8,929 bases of DNA from Planctomycetota bacterium. Its GTDB lineage: Bacteria > Planctomycetota > Phycisphaerae > Sedimentisphaerales > Anaerobacaceae. The stretch lies in NCBI GenBank assembly GCA_023135255.1, contig JAGLTN010000390.1, positions 1 through 8,929 of the forward strand. The letters run 5' to 3'. The notes beneath the pieces were generated by a model, which saw only the letters and a program-made list of their open reading frames with translations, made no database searches and had not been told where the DNA came from. How positions within the stretch are numbered: the stretch's first letter is position 1; each line of letters begins with the position of its first letter. Positions 1-8,000 of the stretch are shown piece by piece. The position numbers and the translations under genes were made by a program.

Positions 1-2
1 CT

Positions 3-1292
3 TTTGAGGCTAAGTATGGCGGTGGCTATCCGATAGCTGGCGAATATACAGGCTTACTTAATAACGGCGGCGAAGAGATTGTTCTGAGAGATGCAGCTGG
101 TGTTGAGATACATGACTTTGATTACAAAGATGGCTGGTATGATATTACCGATGGCGGCGGGTTCTCACTTGCGGTAGCGGATGAATCCAGCGCAGATGTT
201 AATGACTGGGATTTAAAAGAAGGTTGGAGGCCCAGCTCGCAGATTTACGGCACGCCTGGCGATGAGGAAGATTTATCGATACCGGCTTTAGGCTCAATCG
301 TTGTTAACGAGGTGTTAGCTCATTCACATATAACATTACCAGACTGGGTAGAGTTTTATAACACGACAGCGGCTCCTATCGACATTAGCGGCTGGTTCCT
401 CAGTGACTCAGAAAACAGCGATCCTAATATGAAGAAATACGAGATAGCAGCCGGTACAGTAATTAATCCGTATGACTATATAGTTTTCAACCAGCAAGAC
501 CATTTCGGTGATACTAATAACATAGGCTGTAACATTGCGTTCGGCCTAAGCGAAGGCGGCGAGACAGTGTATTTACGTTCAGGCGACGGTGGCGTTATTA
601 CAGGCTATATCGAACAGGAAGACTTCGGCGCATCAGAAACTAACGTAGCTTTCGGCAGATACGAAAAGAGTACGGGGACATTTAACTTCGTAGCGATGAG
701 TTACAACACGCCAGACTCAGCTAACGCTTATCCAAAGGTTGGCCCAATCGTTATCAATGAGATAATGTACAACCCGGCAAGTGATATAAGCGAAGAAGAA
801 TACGTGGAGCTTCACAACATAACATCATCGCCGGTGACATTGCAGACTTACGATAATATCTATAGCATATATGTTCCGTGGCTGTTGGAAAAAGGTATAG
901 ATTATACCTTCCCGCTTGGCACGACGATACCTGCTAATGGTTATCTGATAGTTGCCAATGATCCCGCTATATTTACATCGACTTATGGCTCGATGCCGGC
1001 TGGCGTATCAGTTTTAGGCCCATATGACGGCAAGCTGAACAATGGCGGCGAAAAGCTTGACCTGATGATGGCTGGCGATAAAGAACCGACCGATGACAGG
1101 TACTATATCCGCGTGGACAGATTGAACTACAGTGATGGTGACCATCCGGAAAACTTTGACGGCATGACGGACCCCTGGCCTACAAGCCCGGACGGCGACG
1201 GCGATTCCTTGAGCAGAATATACGAAGATGCCTACGGCAACGACCCCAACAACTGGCAAGGCCAAGCCGAAACCCCGGGAAGTGCCAACTGA
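3..1292 (+). CDS. Lamin-tail-domain (LTD) repeat protein, C-terminal part (5' end outside the window)
   Basis: The reading frame is open from the left edge (429 residues visible), so this is the C-terminal part of a larger protein; the GTG at 312 lies inside a domain and is not a credible start. Three lamin-tail domains are visible. The first is partial and ends near 285 with a WRPS...GTPG signature. The second runs from about 297 to 725, starting IVVNEV...WVEFYN and ending NTPDSAN. The third runs from about 744 to 1289, starting IVINEIMYNP...YVELHN, containing GIDYTFPLGT and a LNNGGEKLDL segment, and ending ETPGSAN. These are known hallmarks of bacterial LTD modules, Ig-like beta folds of exported proteins that are abundant in planctomycetes, often beside CotH or adhesin domains. 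The protein ends exactly at the last domain: no PEP-CTERM or other sorting tail is seen. Function is unknown; extracellular or surface binding is inferred. Its codons look more GC-rich than those of the minus-strand operon next door. Confidence 0.85.
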   Translation, partial: FEAKYGGGYPIAGEYTGLLNNGGEEIVLRDAAGVEIHDFDYKDGWYDITDGGGFSLAVADESSADVNDWDLKEGWRPSSQIYGTPGDEEDLSIPALGSIVVNEVLAHSHITLPDWVEFYNTTAAPIDISGWFLSDSENSDPNMKKYEIAAGTVINPYDYIVFNQQDHFGDTNNIGCNIAFGLSEGGETVYLRSGDGGVITGYIEQEDFGASETNVAFGRYEKSTGTFNFVAMSYNTPDSANAYPKVGPIVINEIMYNPASDISEEEYVELHNITSSPVTLQTYDNIYSIYVPWLLEKGIDYTFPLGTTIPANGYLIVANDPAIFTSTYGSMPAGVSVLGPYDGKLNNGGEKLDLMMAGDKEPTDDRYYIRVDRLNYSDGDHPENFDGMTDPWPTSPDGDGDSLSRIYEDAYGNDPNNWQGQAETPGSAN

Positions 1293-1318
1293 TAAAAAGA
1301 TTACATAAGATAAAAATT

Positions 1319-1351
1319 AAAAGTCCTGACCAAAAAAGCCGGGACTTTTTT
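1319..1351. terminator. Intrinsic terminator, probably bidirectional, between convergent genes
   Basis: A 10-bp inverted repeat (AAAAGTCCTG at 1319-1328 with CGGGACTTTT at 1340-1349, one G-T pair) encloses an A-rich loop and runs into six T's at 1346-1351. It sits 26 bases after the stop of the lamin-tail gene. On the minus strand the same hairpin is followed by TTTTAATTTTTA, so it could also end the operon that stops at 1377. Confidence 0.8.
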
Positions 1352-1376
1352 ATTACTGTTGTCGTCGGGCTGCAGG

Positions 1377-2969
1377 TTAATCCTGCGAGCCATAAGGAGA
1401 ACTTGCCTGATTAGCTTTACTCGTAGCCATTGTCATAGGCATATCGATCATATTTATTTCAAGATGTTTTTTGGAGCGTATAGCTCTTGCGAGAGTTTCT
1501 TTTGTTATTTTTGTCGGGCCGGTAATAAATTCCGGCAAACAATTTGTCATGAGCAAAGAGTCATAATAATAAGGGTCTTTTTGTGGCAACACAAATGGTT
1601 TTGAAGCTATGCCGTCACTGTTAATATAACTAAAATAAGTTCTGCTGAATTGTCCTGAGTTTCGCTTACTCGTAAAAGCGATCCATTTACTGTTGGATGA
1701 CCAGCAGTGCCATCCTTCGGATTTGTCACTGTTTATTTCACTCATATTTCGCCATGTAAATTTGCCGTTCTTTAGGCCTTCTTCAAGGTCTATTATGCAA
1801 AGGTCACTACTTGGTTGAAAAGGTGGAAAACTGCTGTAGTTACACATTGAAAAAATAAGCCACCTTCCGTCGTAGCTTATTTTTGGTGCTAAACAACTTT
1901 TTCCAGTTTCCCTGGCAGTAACAATTGTTTCGAGCTGTCCCCATTTGTCATTTTCAATATCATAGCTAATCCTTACGATATCGTATTTACTTTCATCGTA
2001 CCGGTCAGGCATTACCATCTCTGGAGTTGGTTTCCACAATACAGGTGAGACGCAAAAATAGAGATACTTGCCATCCGGCGACCATGCTGGATACGTTTCA
2101 TGCCTTTTCTTCTGTGAAAGGGCTGTGTTGGTTTTTAGCACTCTTTGTTTATTTTGATAATATGCGATCATAGAATCAATATCGATAGCATCACGCACTT
2201 CAGTTTTTCTGGAGGAATTGAAAACCTGGTGGATTCTGTTCAAAGAGATCGAAATCATTTTTCCACTTGGGTGCCATGCAGGATATGTAAGTCTTTTTGA
2301 TATTTTTTTAACTTTACCATCTTCAACAAGAAGCATACTGTTGCCGTGAGTCCTGCTTCGTATAGTGATGACCATTTTGTCAGGGGCATTGTTGCAGAAA
2401 CTGTGACAGCTTATACATCCGCCTTCGCGGTAATAACCATTGTCAAGTATGGTTGTTTGATGGAAGTTTTGCAGATTACGTTGGTAAATTGCTATTTTGC
2501 CATTGACGAGGTCATGAACGGGATGGAGTTGTCTGTAAACGAGATATCCCTCAATGTCTTCATTGGCGATCTGGTGGTTTATAGTGTTGAATTTTTCCCA
2601 ATGACCATCTTGTTTTTTTATAAACACATCAATGCTGAGTTTATGTCCACGGTTGGCTTTCAAAAGTTTTGACCACTTTGAAACAGGGATAATGATATTT
2701 CCGTCTTTGCTTGATATTTCAATTGGTTCGGTGTTGCTGGAATATATTTTTGCATGATAATATTCGCCCTGTTCGTTGACGGCGAAATTTAAAGGGGCGA
2801 TGTTAGTCGGTATTGTGAGTTCGGAATAGTCAGGATGTATTTTTGCGTCTCTGTCATTGTCGCTGTATTTTTCTATTGTTACAGTTCGCCCGCAATAGAA
2901 ATATTTCGCTGTTATGGTTATTGCTGCAATTGCTGTTAGTATTATTAAACATAAAAAAGTTTTTTTCAT
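1377..2969 (-). CDS. Membrane-anchored c-type haem protein with TolB/PD40-like beta-propeller repeats
   Basis: 530 residues. Residues 4-25 form one hydrophobic segment after MKK, a signal peptide or N-terminal anchor, so the rest should lie in the periplasm. Residues about 45-170 form a domain opening with PDYSELTIPTNIAPLNF. A single CISCH motif at 185-189 is the classical covalent haem c attachment site (C185, C188, axial H189), with another Cys at 192. After it come PD40/TolB-type propeller blades: TYPAWHPSGK (228-237), TYPAWSPDGK (292-301), KISYDGRW (363-370) and CWSSNSKW (422-429). The ATG (2969-2967) overlaps the upstream gene's TGA in an ATGA junction. An AGGG (2981-2978) eight bases upstream supports this start and indicates translational coupling. 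The natural partner is therefore the membrane protein encoded before it. The substrate and redox role are unknown; electron transfer or haem-based sensing is inference. Similar PD40 proteins with one CXXCH motif are, from memory, found beside DUF6057 proteins in Bacteroidetes. Confidence 0.75.
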   Translation of the reverse strand: MKKTFLCLIILTAIAAITITAKYFYCGRTVTIEKYSDNDRDAKIHPDYSELTIPTNIAPLNFAVNEQGEYYHAKIYSSNTEPIEISSKDGNIIIPVSKWSKLLKANRGHKLSIDVFIKKQDGHWEKFNTINHQIANEDIEGYLVYRQLHPVHDLVNGKIAIYQRNLQNFHQTTILDNGYYREGGCISCHSFCNNAPDKMVITIRSRTHGNSMLLVEDGKVKKISKRLTYPAWHPSGKMISISLNRIHQVFNSSRKTEVRDAIDIDSMIAYYQNKQRVLKTNTALSQKKRHETYPAWSPDGKYLYFCVSPVLWKPTPEMVMPDRYDESKYDIVRISYDIENDKWGQLETIVTARETGKSCLAPKISYDGRWLIFSMCNYSSFPPFQPSSDLCIIDLEEGLKNGKFTWRNMSEINSDKSEGWHCWSSNSKWIAFTSKRNSGQFSRTYFSYINSDGIASKPFVLPQKDPYYYDSLLMTNCLPEFITGPTKITKETLARAIRSKKHLEINMIDMPMTMATSKANQASSPYGSQD

Positions 2970-2981
2970 TTTTTCATCCCT
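2966..2981 (-). promoter_or_regulatory. ATGA stop/start overlap with Shine-Dalgarno inside the upstream gene
   Basis: Read on the minus strand, the end of the membrane-protein gene contains AGGG (2981-2978), an 8-base spacer, then ATGA (2969-2966). This fuses the next gene's ATG with the previous gene's TGA. It fixes the downstream start and is the usual layout for coupled translation of two subunits. Confidence 0.75.
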
Positions 2982-4789
2982 GAACGTTCATAGAGAAAAT
3001 AGAATGTATAACTGTTGCCGTATTTTTGCGCCAGTTCGGCGAAAGCCACTTGTTTATTGCCTCGATATTTGCCGATGATTTGATTGATTTCCATGAATTC
3101 GGCTCTAATTTTGGGGCTGACCATCTTTTCTGTTTTACCGAATGGTTTCTTGCCGGCAGAATAAATTAAGATCGCTTCCTGGTAATATGGTGGGATCTGA
3201 GAGTAGTTAAAACCTGAGAATTTATCACAGCTTTTGACTGCTTTATCAACCTGCCTGGAGATTAGATACCAACTCATTAAATATTCAAATGCCATTTTGT
3301 TTTTACTGTTTTGTTTCAGCAGATCCACAAGGATTTTTTCTTTGTCCAGATTGATATAAGCATAATTCTTACTTTCTGAAACCATTAAAGCTCTAAGATG
3401 CCCAATGTAATTGTCATTGGATAAAGCGGGGTCTTTTTTTATTTCTTCAAGATATTTCGTTGCCCACTTGCTGTCAAAGATCGTTTTGCTGAGAGCATTC
3501 AGATAGATTTTAGCTGAATCCATGTTGTTTTTTACCATGTATACTATTGCCAGCTTTTTAAGTATTATTGGTTTTTCATCAAATTTCTCCATTGATAATA
3601 ATAGTTCATGCTCGGCAATGTTTATTAACCCGAGGTCAAGGAATGTGTTGAATCGGTTCCAGTGAGCCTGTACTAACTCCGGCATGGTCAGAAGCAACGA
3701 ATTGATATTTTGCGGAAATGTGAACAAGCCGGTGGCTAATTTTCCTTCATGGTACAGTGCCAGGTTTGCTGAATTTATTGTGAAATAACTATTTGGATGT
3801 TTTTTGGCACTTTCAAGCGTTTCCTTCCATTGTTCGTGGCAAACATAATAATCTGTTTTGAAAAGTGTCTGACGCTCAATATCAAAAGAAAAGTAAACTG
3901 TTCCAACACTGGCCAGTACAATAATGAGTACTTCCTGAATGCTAAGCGAATAATCCCCTTGTTGTTGCCTGAAACGCTTTTTGGCAAACGCTCCCAAAAC
4001 CAATGCCAAAGGCAAAACAAGATAAATCCCGTACGCAACCCGCAGCATTCGATGGCTGTCACTTCTACATGTCAGTTTCCAGCTGTAAGGCATATTATTG
4101 CAATACACATCAATAAGGCTGAGGTTAAAAATTGAAACTCCAAGAACATAAGGCAGCAGCAATCCAGCTCCCAAATAGATCAATCCGTTTTGCCAGTTTT
4201 TTTTGAACCCGATCTCTAATATTGAGCATATCAACGCAAACCAGATCACCGTCGCCCCTGCAAGGTAAAACATAACAGCAGCTATTATAAAAAAGCAACC
4301 AACCCGATATTTCGAATTTTCATGCGAAGCTTTAATATATAAACATACCCCCAAAAGCATAATCAGCATCGAAAATACTGTCGTAAAGTGGTAAGTATAT
4401 TGTGTGCAAATCGCAATAAGCAAAATTGCCGGTATGAACCCAGATAGGCCGAGATTACATGTTTTACTTGCCTTCAAAATATAATTGATGCACAAAAAGA
4501 TTCCAAAACCAGTGCCTGTGACAATTATTGCTCCTGCCCAGCTGTAATGGAACATCTGTGCTAAAAACGCAGCTCCATATTCTGCTATTCCTCCTGGCTT
4601 AACAGCAAAGTCGCTGAAAAAAAACCACCCTTTATAAAACACCGGGAAATTTGTAAGCCAACCTCCACCATGATAAATCAGCTTCAGGTCAACGAAAAGC
4701 CATAAATAAAGAAACATGAGTATAAAAAATATCGGCGTAACCAAAACTGAACAGATTTTACTAAATGATTTGATAATTGGTTTTTGCAT
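2966..4789 (-). CDS. DUF6057-like polytopic membrane protein with C-terminal helical repeats
   Basis: 607 residues. The N-terminal half is strongly hydrophobic, with about eight likely membrane spans (roughly residues 17-38, 84-105, 115-135, 137-153, 163-189, 201-223, 250-270 and 286-303). The C-terminal half (about 310-600) is soluble and alpha-helical with TPR-like character, for example a W-K-E-T-L helix at 321, N-x-A-L-Y-x-E-G-K-L at 342-351 and I-x-x-K-L-A-I-V-Y-M-V at 409-419. The order of parts and the signature segments fit what I recall of DUF6057, a family of unknown function best known from Bacteroidetes; I could not search to confirm. The first gene of a two-gene operon, its TGA overlaps the start of the haem/propeller gene. 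The ATG at 4789 has TAGG seven bases upstream (4800-4797). The isolated CH at 317-318 lacks a second Cys, so it is not a haem c site. It probably anchors or assists the periplasmic haem protein, or handles an envelope substrate; no enzymatic motif is recognisable. Confidence 0.7.
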   Translation of the reverse strand: MQKPIIKSFSKICSVLVTPIFFILMFLYLWLFVDLKLIYHGGGWLTNFPVFYKGWFFFSDFAVKPGGIAEYGAAFLAQMFHYSWAGAIIVTGTGFGIFLCINYILKASKTCNLGLSGFIPAILLIAICTQYTYHFTTVFSMLIMLLGVCLYIKASHENSKYRVGCFFIIAAVMFYLAGATVIWFALICSILEIGFKKNWQNGLIYLGAGLLLPYVLGVSIFNLSLIDVYCNNMPYSWKLTCRSDSHRMLRVAYGIYLVLPLALVLGAFAKKRFRQQQGDYSLSIQEVLIIVLASVGTVYFSFDIERQTLFKTDYYVCHEQWKETLESAKKHPNSYFTINSANLALYHEGKLATGLFTFPQNINSLLLTMPELVQAHWNRFNTFLDLGLINIAEHELLLSMEKFDEKPIILKKLAIVYMVKNNMDSAKIYLNALSKTIFDSKWATKYLEEIKKDPALSNDNYIGHLRALMVSESKNYAYINLDKEKILVDLLKQNSKNKMAFEYLMSWYLISRQVDKAVKSCDKFSGFNYSQIPPYYQEAILIYSAGKKPFGKTEKMVSPKIRAEFMEINQIIGKYRGNKQVAFAELAQKYGNSYTFYFLYERSGMKK

Positions 4790-4825
4790 TCAAAAGCCTA
4801 TCAAAGTAAGAAAATATTTGTCAAA

Positions 4826-4854
4826 ATTATATTTTAAGCTGTTAAAGGCGATAA
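4826..4854 (-). promoter_or_regulatory. Candidate promoter for the membrane protein/haem protein operon
   Basis: On the minus strand a perfect -10 box TATAAT (4831-4826) lies 17 bases after TTATCG (4854-4849), a poor -35. Transcription would start near 4819, giving a leader of about 30 bases before the ATG at 4789. A consensus TTGACA (4824-4819) also lies here, but its -10 position (ATAGGC) is poor and would leave almost no leader. The AT-rich setting makes chance matches likely. Confidence 0.35.
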
Positions 4855-4894
4855 CCAGCTTAGGAACGACTAATTATAAGATATTATCGGGAAA

Positions 4895-4910
4895 AAAGCA
4901 ATATTGCTTT
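4895..4910. repeat. Perfect 16-bp palindrome in the divergent intergenic region
   Basis: AAAGCAATATTGCTTT reads identically on both strands. It lies about 105-120 bases from the start codons of both divergent genes and could be an operator for a dimeric regulator. It has no loop, so a transcript hairpin is unlikely. AT-rich DNA yields such sites by chance at some rate, hence the modest confidence. Confidence 0.35.
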
Positions 4911-5017
4911 AATATAAAGGGCATTGGCGAAGTGAGCATGGAGGCAGCAGTAATTCAAAAAAAAGCACCTCCCGCAATTATTTTTGTGGCAAAACCTCCC
5001 CATTCTATGTTTATTAT

Positions 5018-5021
5018 AAGG
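5018..5021 (+). promoter_or_regulatory. Ribosome binding site fixing the start at 5027
   Basis: AAGG lies five bases before the ATG at 5027. The product from this ATG begins with a short polar stretch and a hydrophobic anchor, which supports the start. Confidence 0.55.
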
Positions 5022-5026
5022 CTGTT

Positions 5027-8000
5027 ATGATTTTTAATTCTCGCAAACTTTATGTTGGTGTGGTTTCCCTGGAGATTGTTCTGGCGGCATATCTTCTCTA
5101 TTACTACTTTGGCAGAACACCCGATATAGAAATGCAACCTGAATCGCCGCAGGTTATGCTTGATCTTGATCCTAATGTAGGAAAGATTGGTGATATTGGT
5201 ATCGGCGATGTTCGGACCGCGAAATTTACCGAATTAAATGATCAAAAGCAGATCGTCAGGGAATTCGGTTTTGAAAAGCTCATCCATAGGTCTGACCAGC
5301 AGTGGGAAATTGAAGATCCATACATGGATATTTTTCATCCTGATTTTAAATGCCATATAGTTGCGGATAAAGGCATTATTCAAATTGATAACACTTTTGG
5401 AGTTGGCTCTCCGGAAGACGCAACACTAATAGGCAACGTTGTTGTAACGATAACAGCGGAGAAATCTTCAAAAATTCCTGACATTACTCTCTATCTTGAC
5501 GATATGACATTTATAAGCGACAGGTCTTTATTTTTGACACCTGGGCCGGTAAAGCTTATTTCTAAAGATGTGCAGCTAACCGGCAGGGGACTTGAACTTA
5601 TTTACAACAGCGAACTGAACCTTGTAGAATATCTTAAATTAATAACTCTCAAAGAACTTAAGTTTAAAATCGCAAAGGAACCTGAAACCAAAAAGACATC
5701 TTCTGAATCAACCGGCAAAGCAGTATCTAAAGATAGCGGTGAGGAAAAAGAGCCTCCAGCTCCTGAGCAGAAAAATATTACAGCTTCTAAAAAGACTAAA
5801 CAACCCGCCTCGACAGATGATACCTTGTTATCTTCCGTTCTTTACCGGTGCACATTCAATAAGAATGTTTTTGTTGATAGTGCAGAACAGGTTGTGTTTG
5901 CTCGTGGAAGCCTTTCAATAAATAATGTATTCATCAACAGTGCTCAACCTGATAGTAAAGCTGAGCCTTCAAAAACTGCCCCAAAAAGCAAACCCAAAGA
6001 TAAAGATGAATCAGCCACTGCCACAGCTGTTGCTCCATCGCCGGTCCCTGCTGCGGTTACGACTACTACTCAGCAATTCTATGAGGCAGTCGTAACCTGT
6101 GATAAAGGTTTTGTCGCTATCCCTGTCAATTCTGATGTTCAATATACCCCCGTTATCCCTGAACCTGACAAAGTCCTTACTGCTGAACAGATCAAAGCCA
6201 AACTCAAGCAATACAGAGGCCGAACAGTATTTGCCTCTGATAAAATAGACTATGATATTCTTACTGACAACATTGTTTCAACGGGTACGTCGGATATAAT
6301 TTTTTATCCAAATGCTGAGCAGAATGATTTTTCTTCAATATTAAAAGTTACTTCTCGTGAGTCCGCAACTTTCCTTGCTGATTCCAATAAGATAATACTA
6401 AAGGGCGATTGTTTTTGTCAGTTGAGCCAGCCAGACCAAAATGGCATTAGTCTTTATACTCTTTCAAGTCCTCTTATTACGATTGATTTATTTGAAGACA
6501 AAAAAAGCGAAACCCTGTCGCAGTCTTTGAAAAAATTTACTGCTCAGGGGCCCGCAGAAATTTTGGTACATTCACCTGATGTCTCTACAGATTCTAATGA
6601 GCCTTTAAGAATCCGGGCAAATAAAAGTATCATATATCAGCCCGATACCAACCAGATGTTTTTCGAAGGCGATTGTTTCTGTCAAATGGTTCGTTTTCAA
6701 TCCGGAGTAAAACAAATCAATACTCTAAAAGCTGAAAGAATCGCGGTACAGTTGGCGGGGAAAAAAGTTGCTGGAACTAATCAGATGGTTGTAAAGCAAA
6801 TGTCCGCTTTGGGCGGTAATGTAAGATTGATAAGCCAGGCTCAAGGTCTGTCCAAAGATCACCCGCTTCCTAAACCCAGTGTATTTGTTGCTGATAGGAT
6901 AGATTATATCGCTGACAGCAATGCGATAATTGCTCCCGGTGCTACTGAGCTTACTTTTTATCCTCAAGTCGGGTCAGATGGCGGCGGCGGTGACAATCCT
7001 GTCACTATAACCGCTAAAAAGCAAACTGTTTTTCTAATGGATCACAACAAGATAATCTTTGAAGGCGATTGCCTGTGTAACATGTCAGGCAAAGACCCCA
7101 ATAACCGCAGATATTACACCCTTTCTTCGCCTCGAATTGCTGTTTCTCTTGCTGATGATCCCAATTCTGCTTCCGGCATCGAAAACGTTACCGCTTCGGG
7201 TGGGGTAGTGACACTTGTTTCCAGTCCGTCGGCTGATATGGATGCTGATAATAAGAGCGGCAAGACGACTTTTATTACTAACCGAATCGATTACAATCTT
7301 GCAAATGAAACAATTGTCTCTGATGGTGCATCTGAGTTGACCTTTTATCCGGATGATAATTCTGAAAATAAGCTGGCTTTTCCGATAAGGATAACAGCGC
7401 AGAAAAGCGTAAACTTTTTTACTGCTAAGAATCAGGTTGTTTTCGAAGGTGACTGCCGTTGCACAATGTTGTCAAGTCTTACGGGTCAGCTCAAAAACTA
7501 TACCCTCAGTTCGCCTAAGATAATTGCAAACCTTTCCAGTGACCAGCAGGCGTCGACTATTGAAAATATGACAGCTCTTGGGCCTTTGGAGTTGGTCTTT
7601 TATGTTGAAGGTGCGGATGCTTTGGCTGAGGCGATTCCGGTTAAAATAAACGCGAAGAAGAGTGCAAGCTTTCTGCCGGAAACCAATAATATAGTCTTTG
7701 AAGGCGATTGTATCTGCACGATGATCCGCTATAACAAGGATATTCAAAAGAAGTATATTCTTTCTTCCCGAAAGCTTATCGTGACACTGCCGAAATCGGA
7801 TTCCAAAACTGATTCTTCCGGGATTGAGCATATCACAGCTGTAGGCGGGATAGTTCAGATAACCGTGGTGGAAATATCTGATAATATGACTTTAGGTTTT
7901 TCCAAGATCAAATGCAGCCGAGTGGATTATGACGATGTCAAAAAAACGATTTTCGCTACGGGGCCTGGGATGGTAATTGTCGATAATTCCCGTGTCAAAG

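Larger units (their letters stand above)
4790..5026. other. Divergent intergenic region
   Basis: 237 bases separate the minus-strand operon start from the plus-strand LptC/OstA-like gene. The region holds the candidate minus-strand promoter and a 16-bp palindrome. I see no convincing -35/-10 pair for the plus-strand gene; TTGTGG (4984) with TATGTT is too close to the start. Reading frames crossing this stretch have no recognisable product and no good ribosome binding site. Confidence 0.6.

Noticed and set aside
1014..1265. Minus-strand open frame of 83 codons inside the lamin-tail gene
   Set aside because: It is antisense to a well-supported LTD domain, has no ribosome binding site and has no recognisable domain.
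2346..2672. Plus-strand open frame of 108 codons opposite the haem/propeller gene
   Set aside because: It is antisense to the CISCH region of a clear coding gene and its product looks like no known family.
3832..3843. Cys-His in the membrane protein as a possible second haem c site
   Set aside because: Only one Cys precedes the His (V-C-H-E), so CXXCH is absent.
3797..4135. Plus-strand open frame opposite the membrane protein
   Set aside because: It is a shadow of a strongly patterned membrane protein frame and has no start signals.
4716..5030. Possible small gene spanning the divergent intergenic region on the plus strand
   Set aside because: It starts inside the opposing gene, contains low-complexity Lys/Ile-rich sequence, lacks a Shine-Dalgarno and ends over the next gene's start.
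4955..5137. Minus-strand 60-codon frame over the start of the LptC/OstA-like gene
   Set aside because: It overlaps the better-supported anchor-encoding start of the plus-strand gene and shows no family features.
7472..7831. Minus-strand 119-codon frame inside the OstA-like repeats
   Set aside because: The plus frame shows conserved repeat modules at protein level here; the antisense frame does not repeat as a protein and has no start signals.
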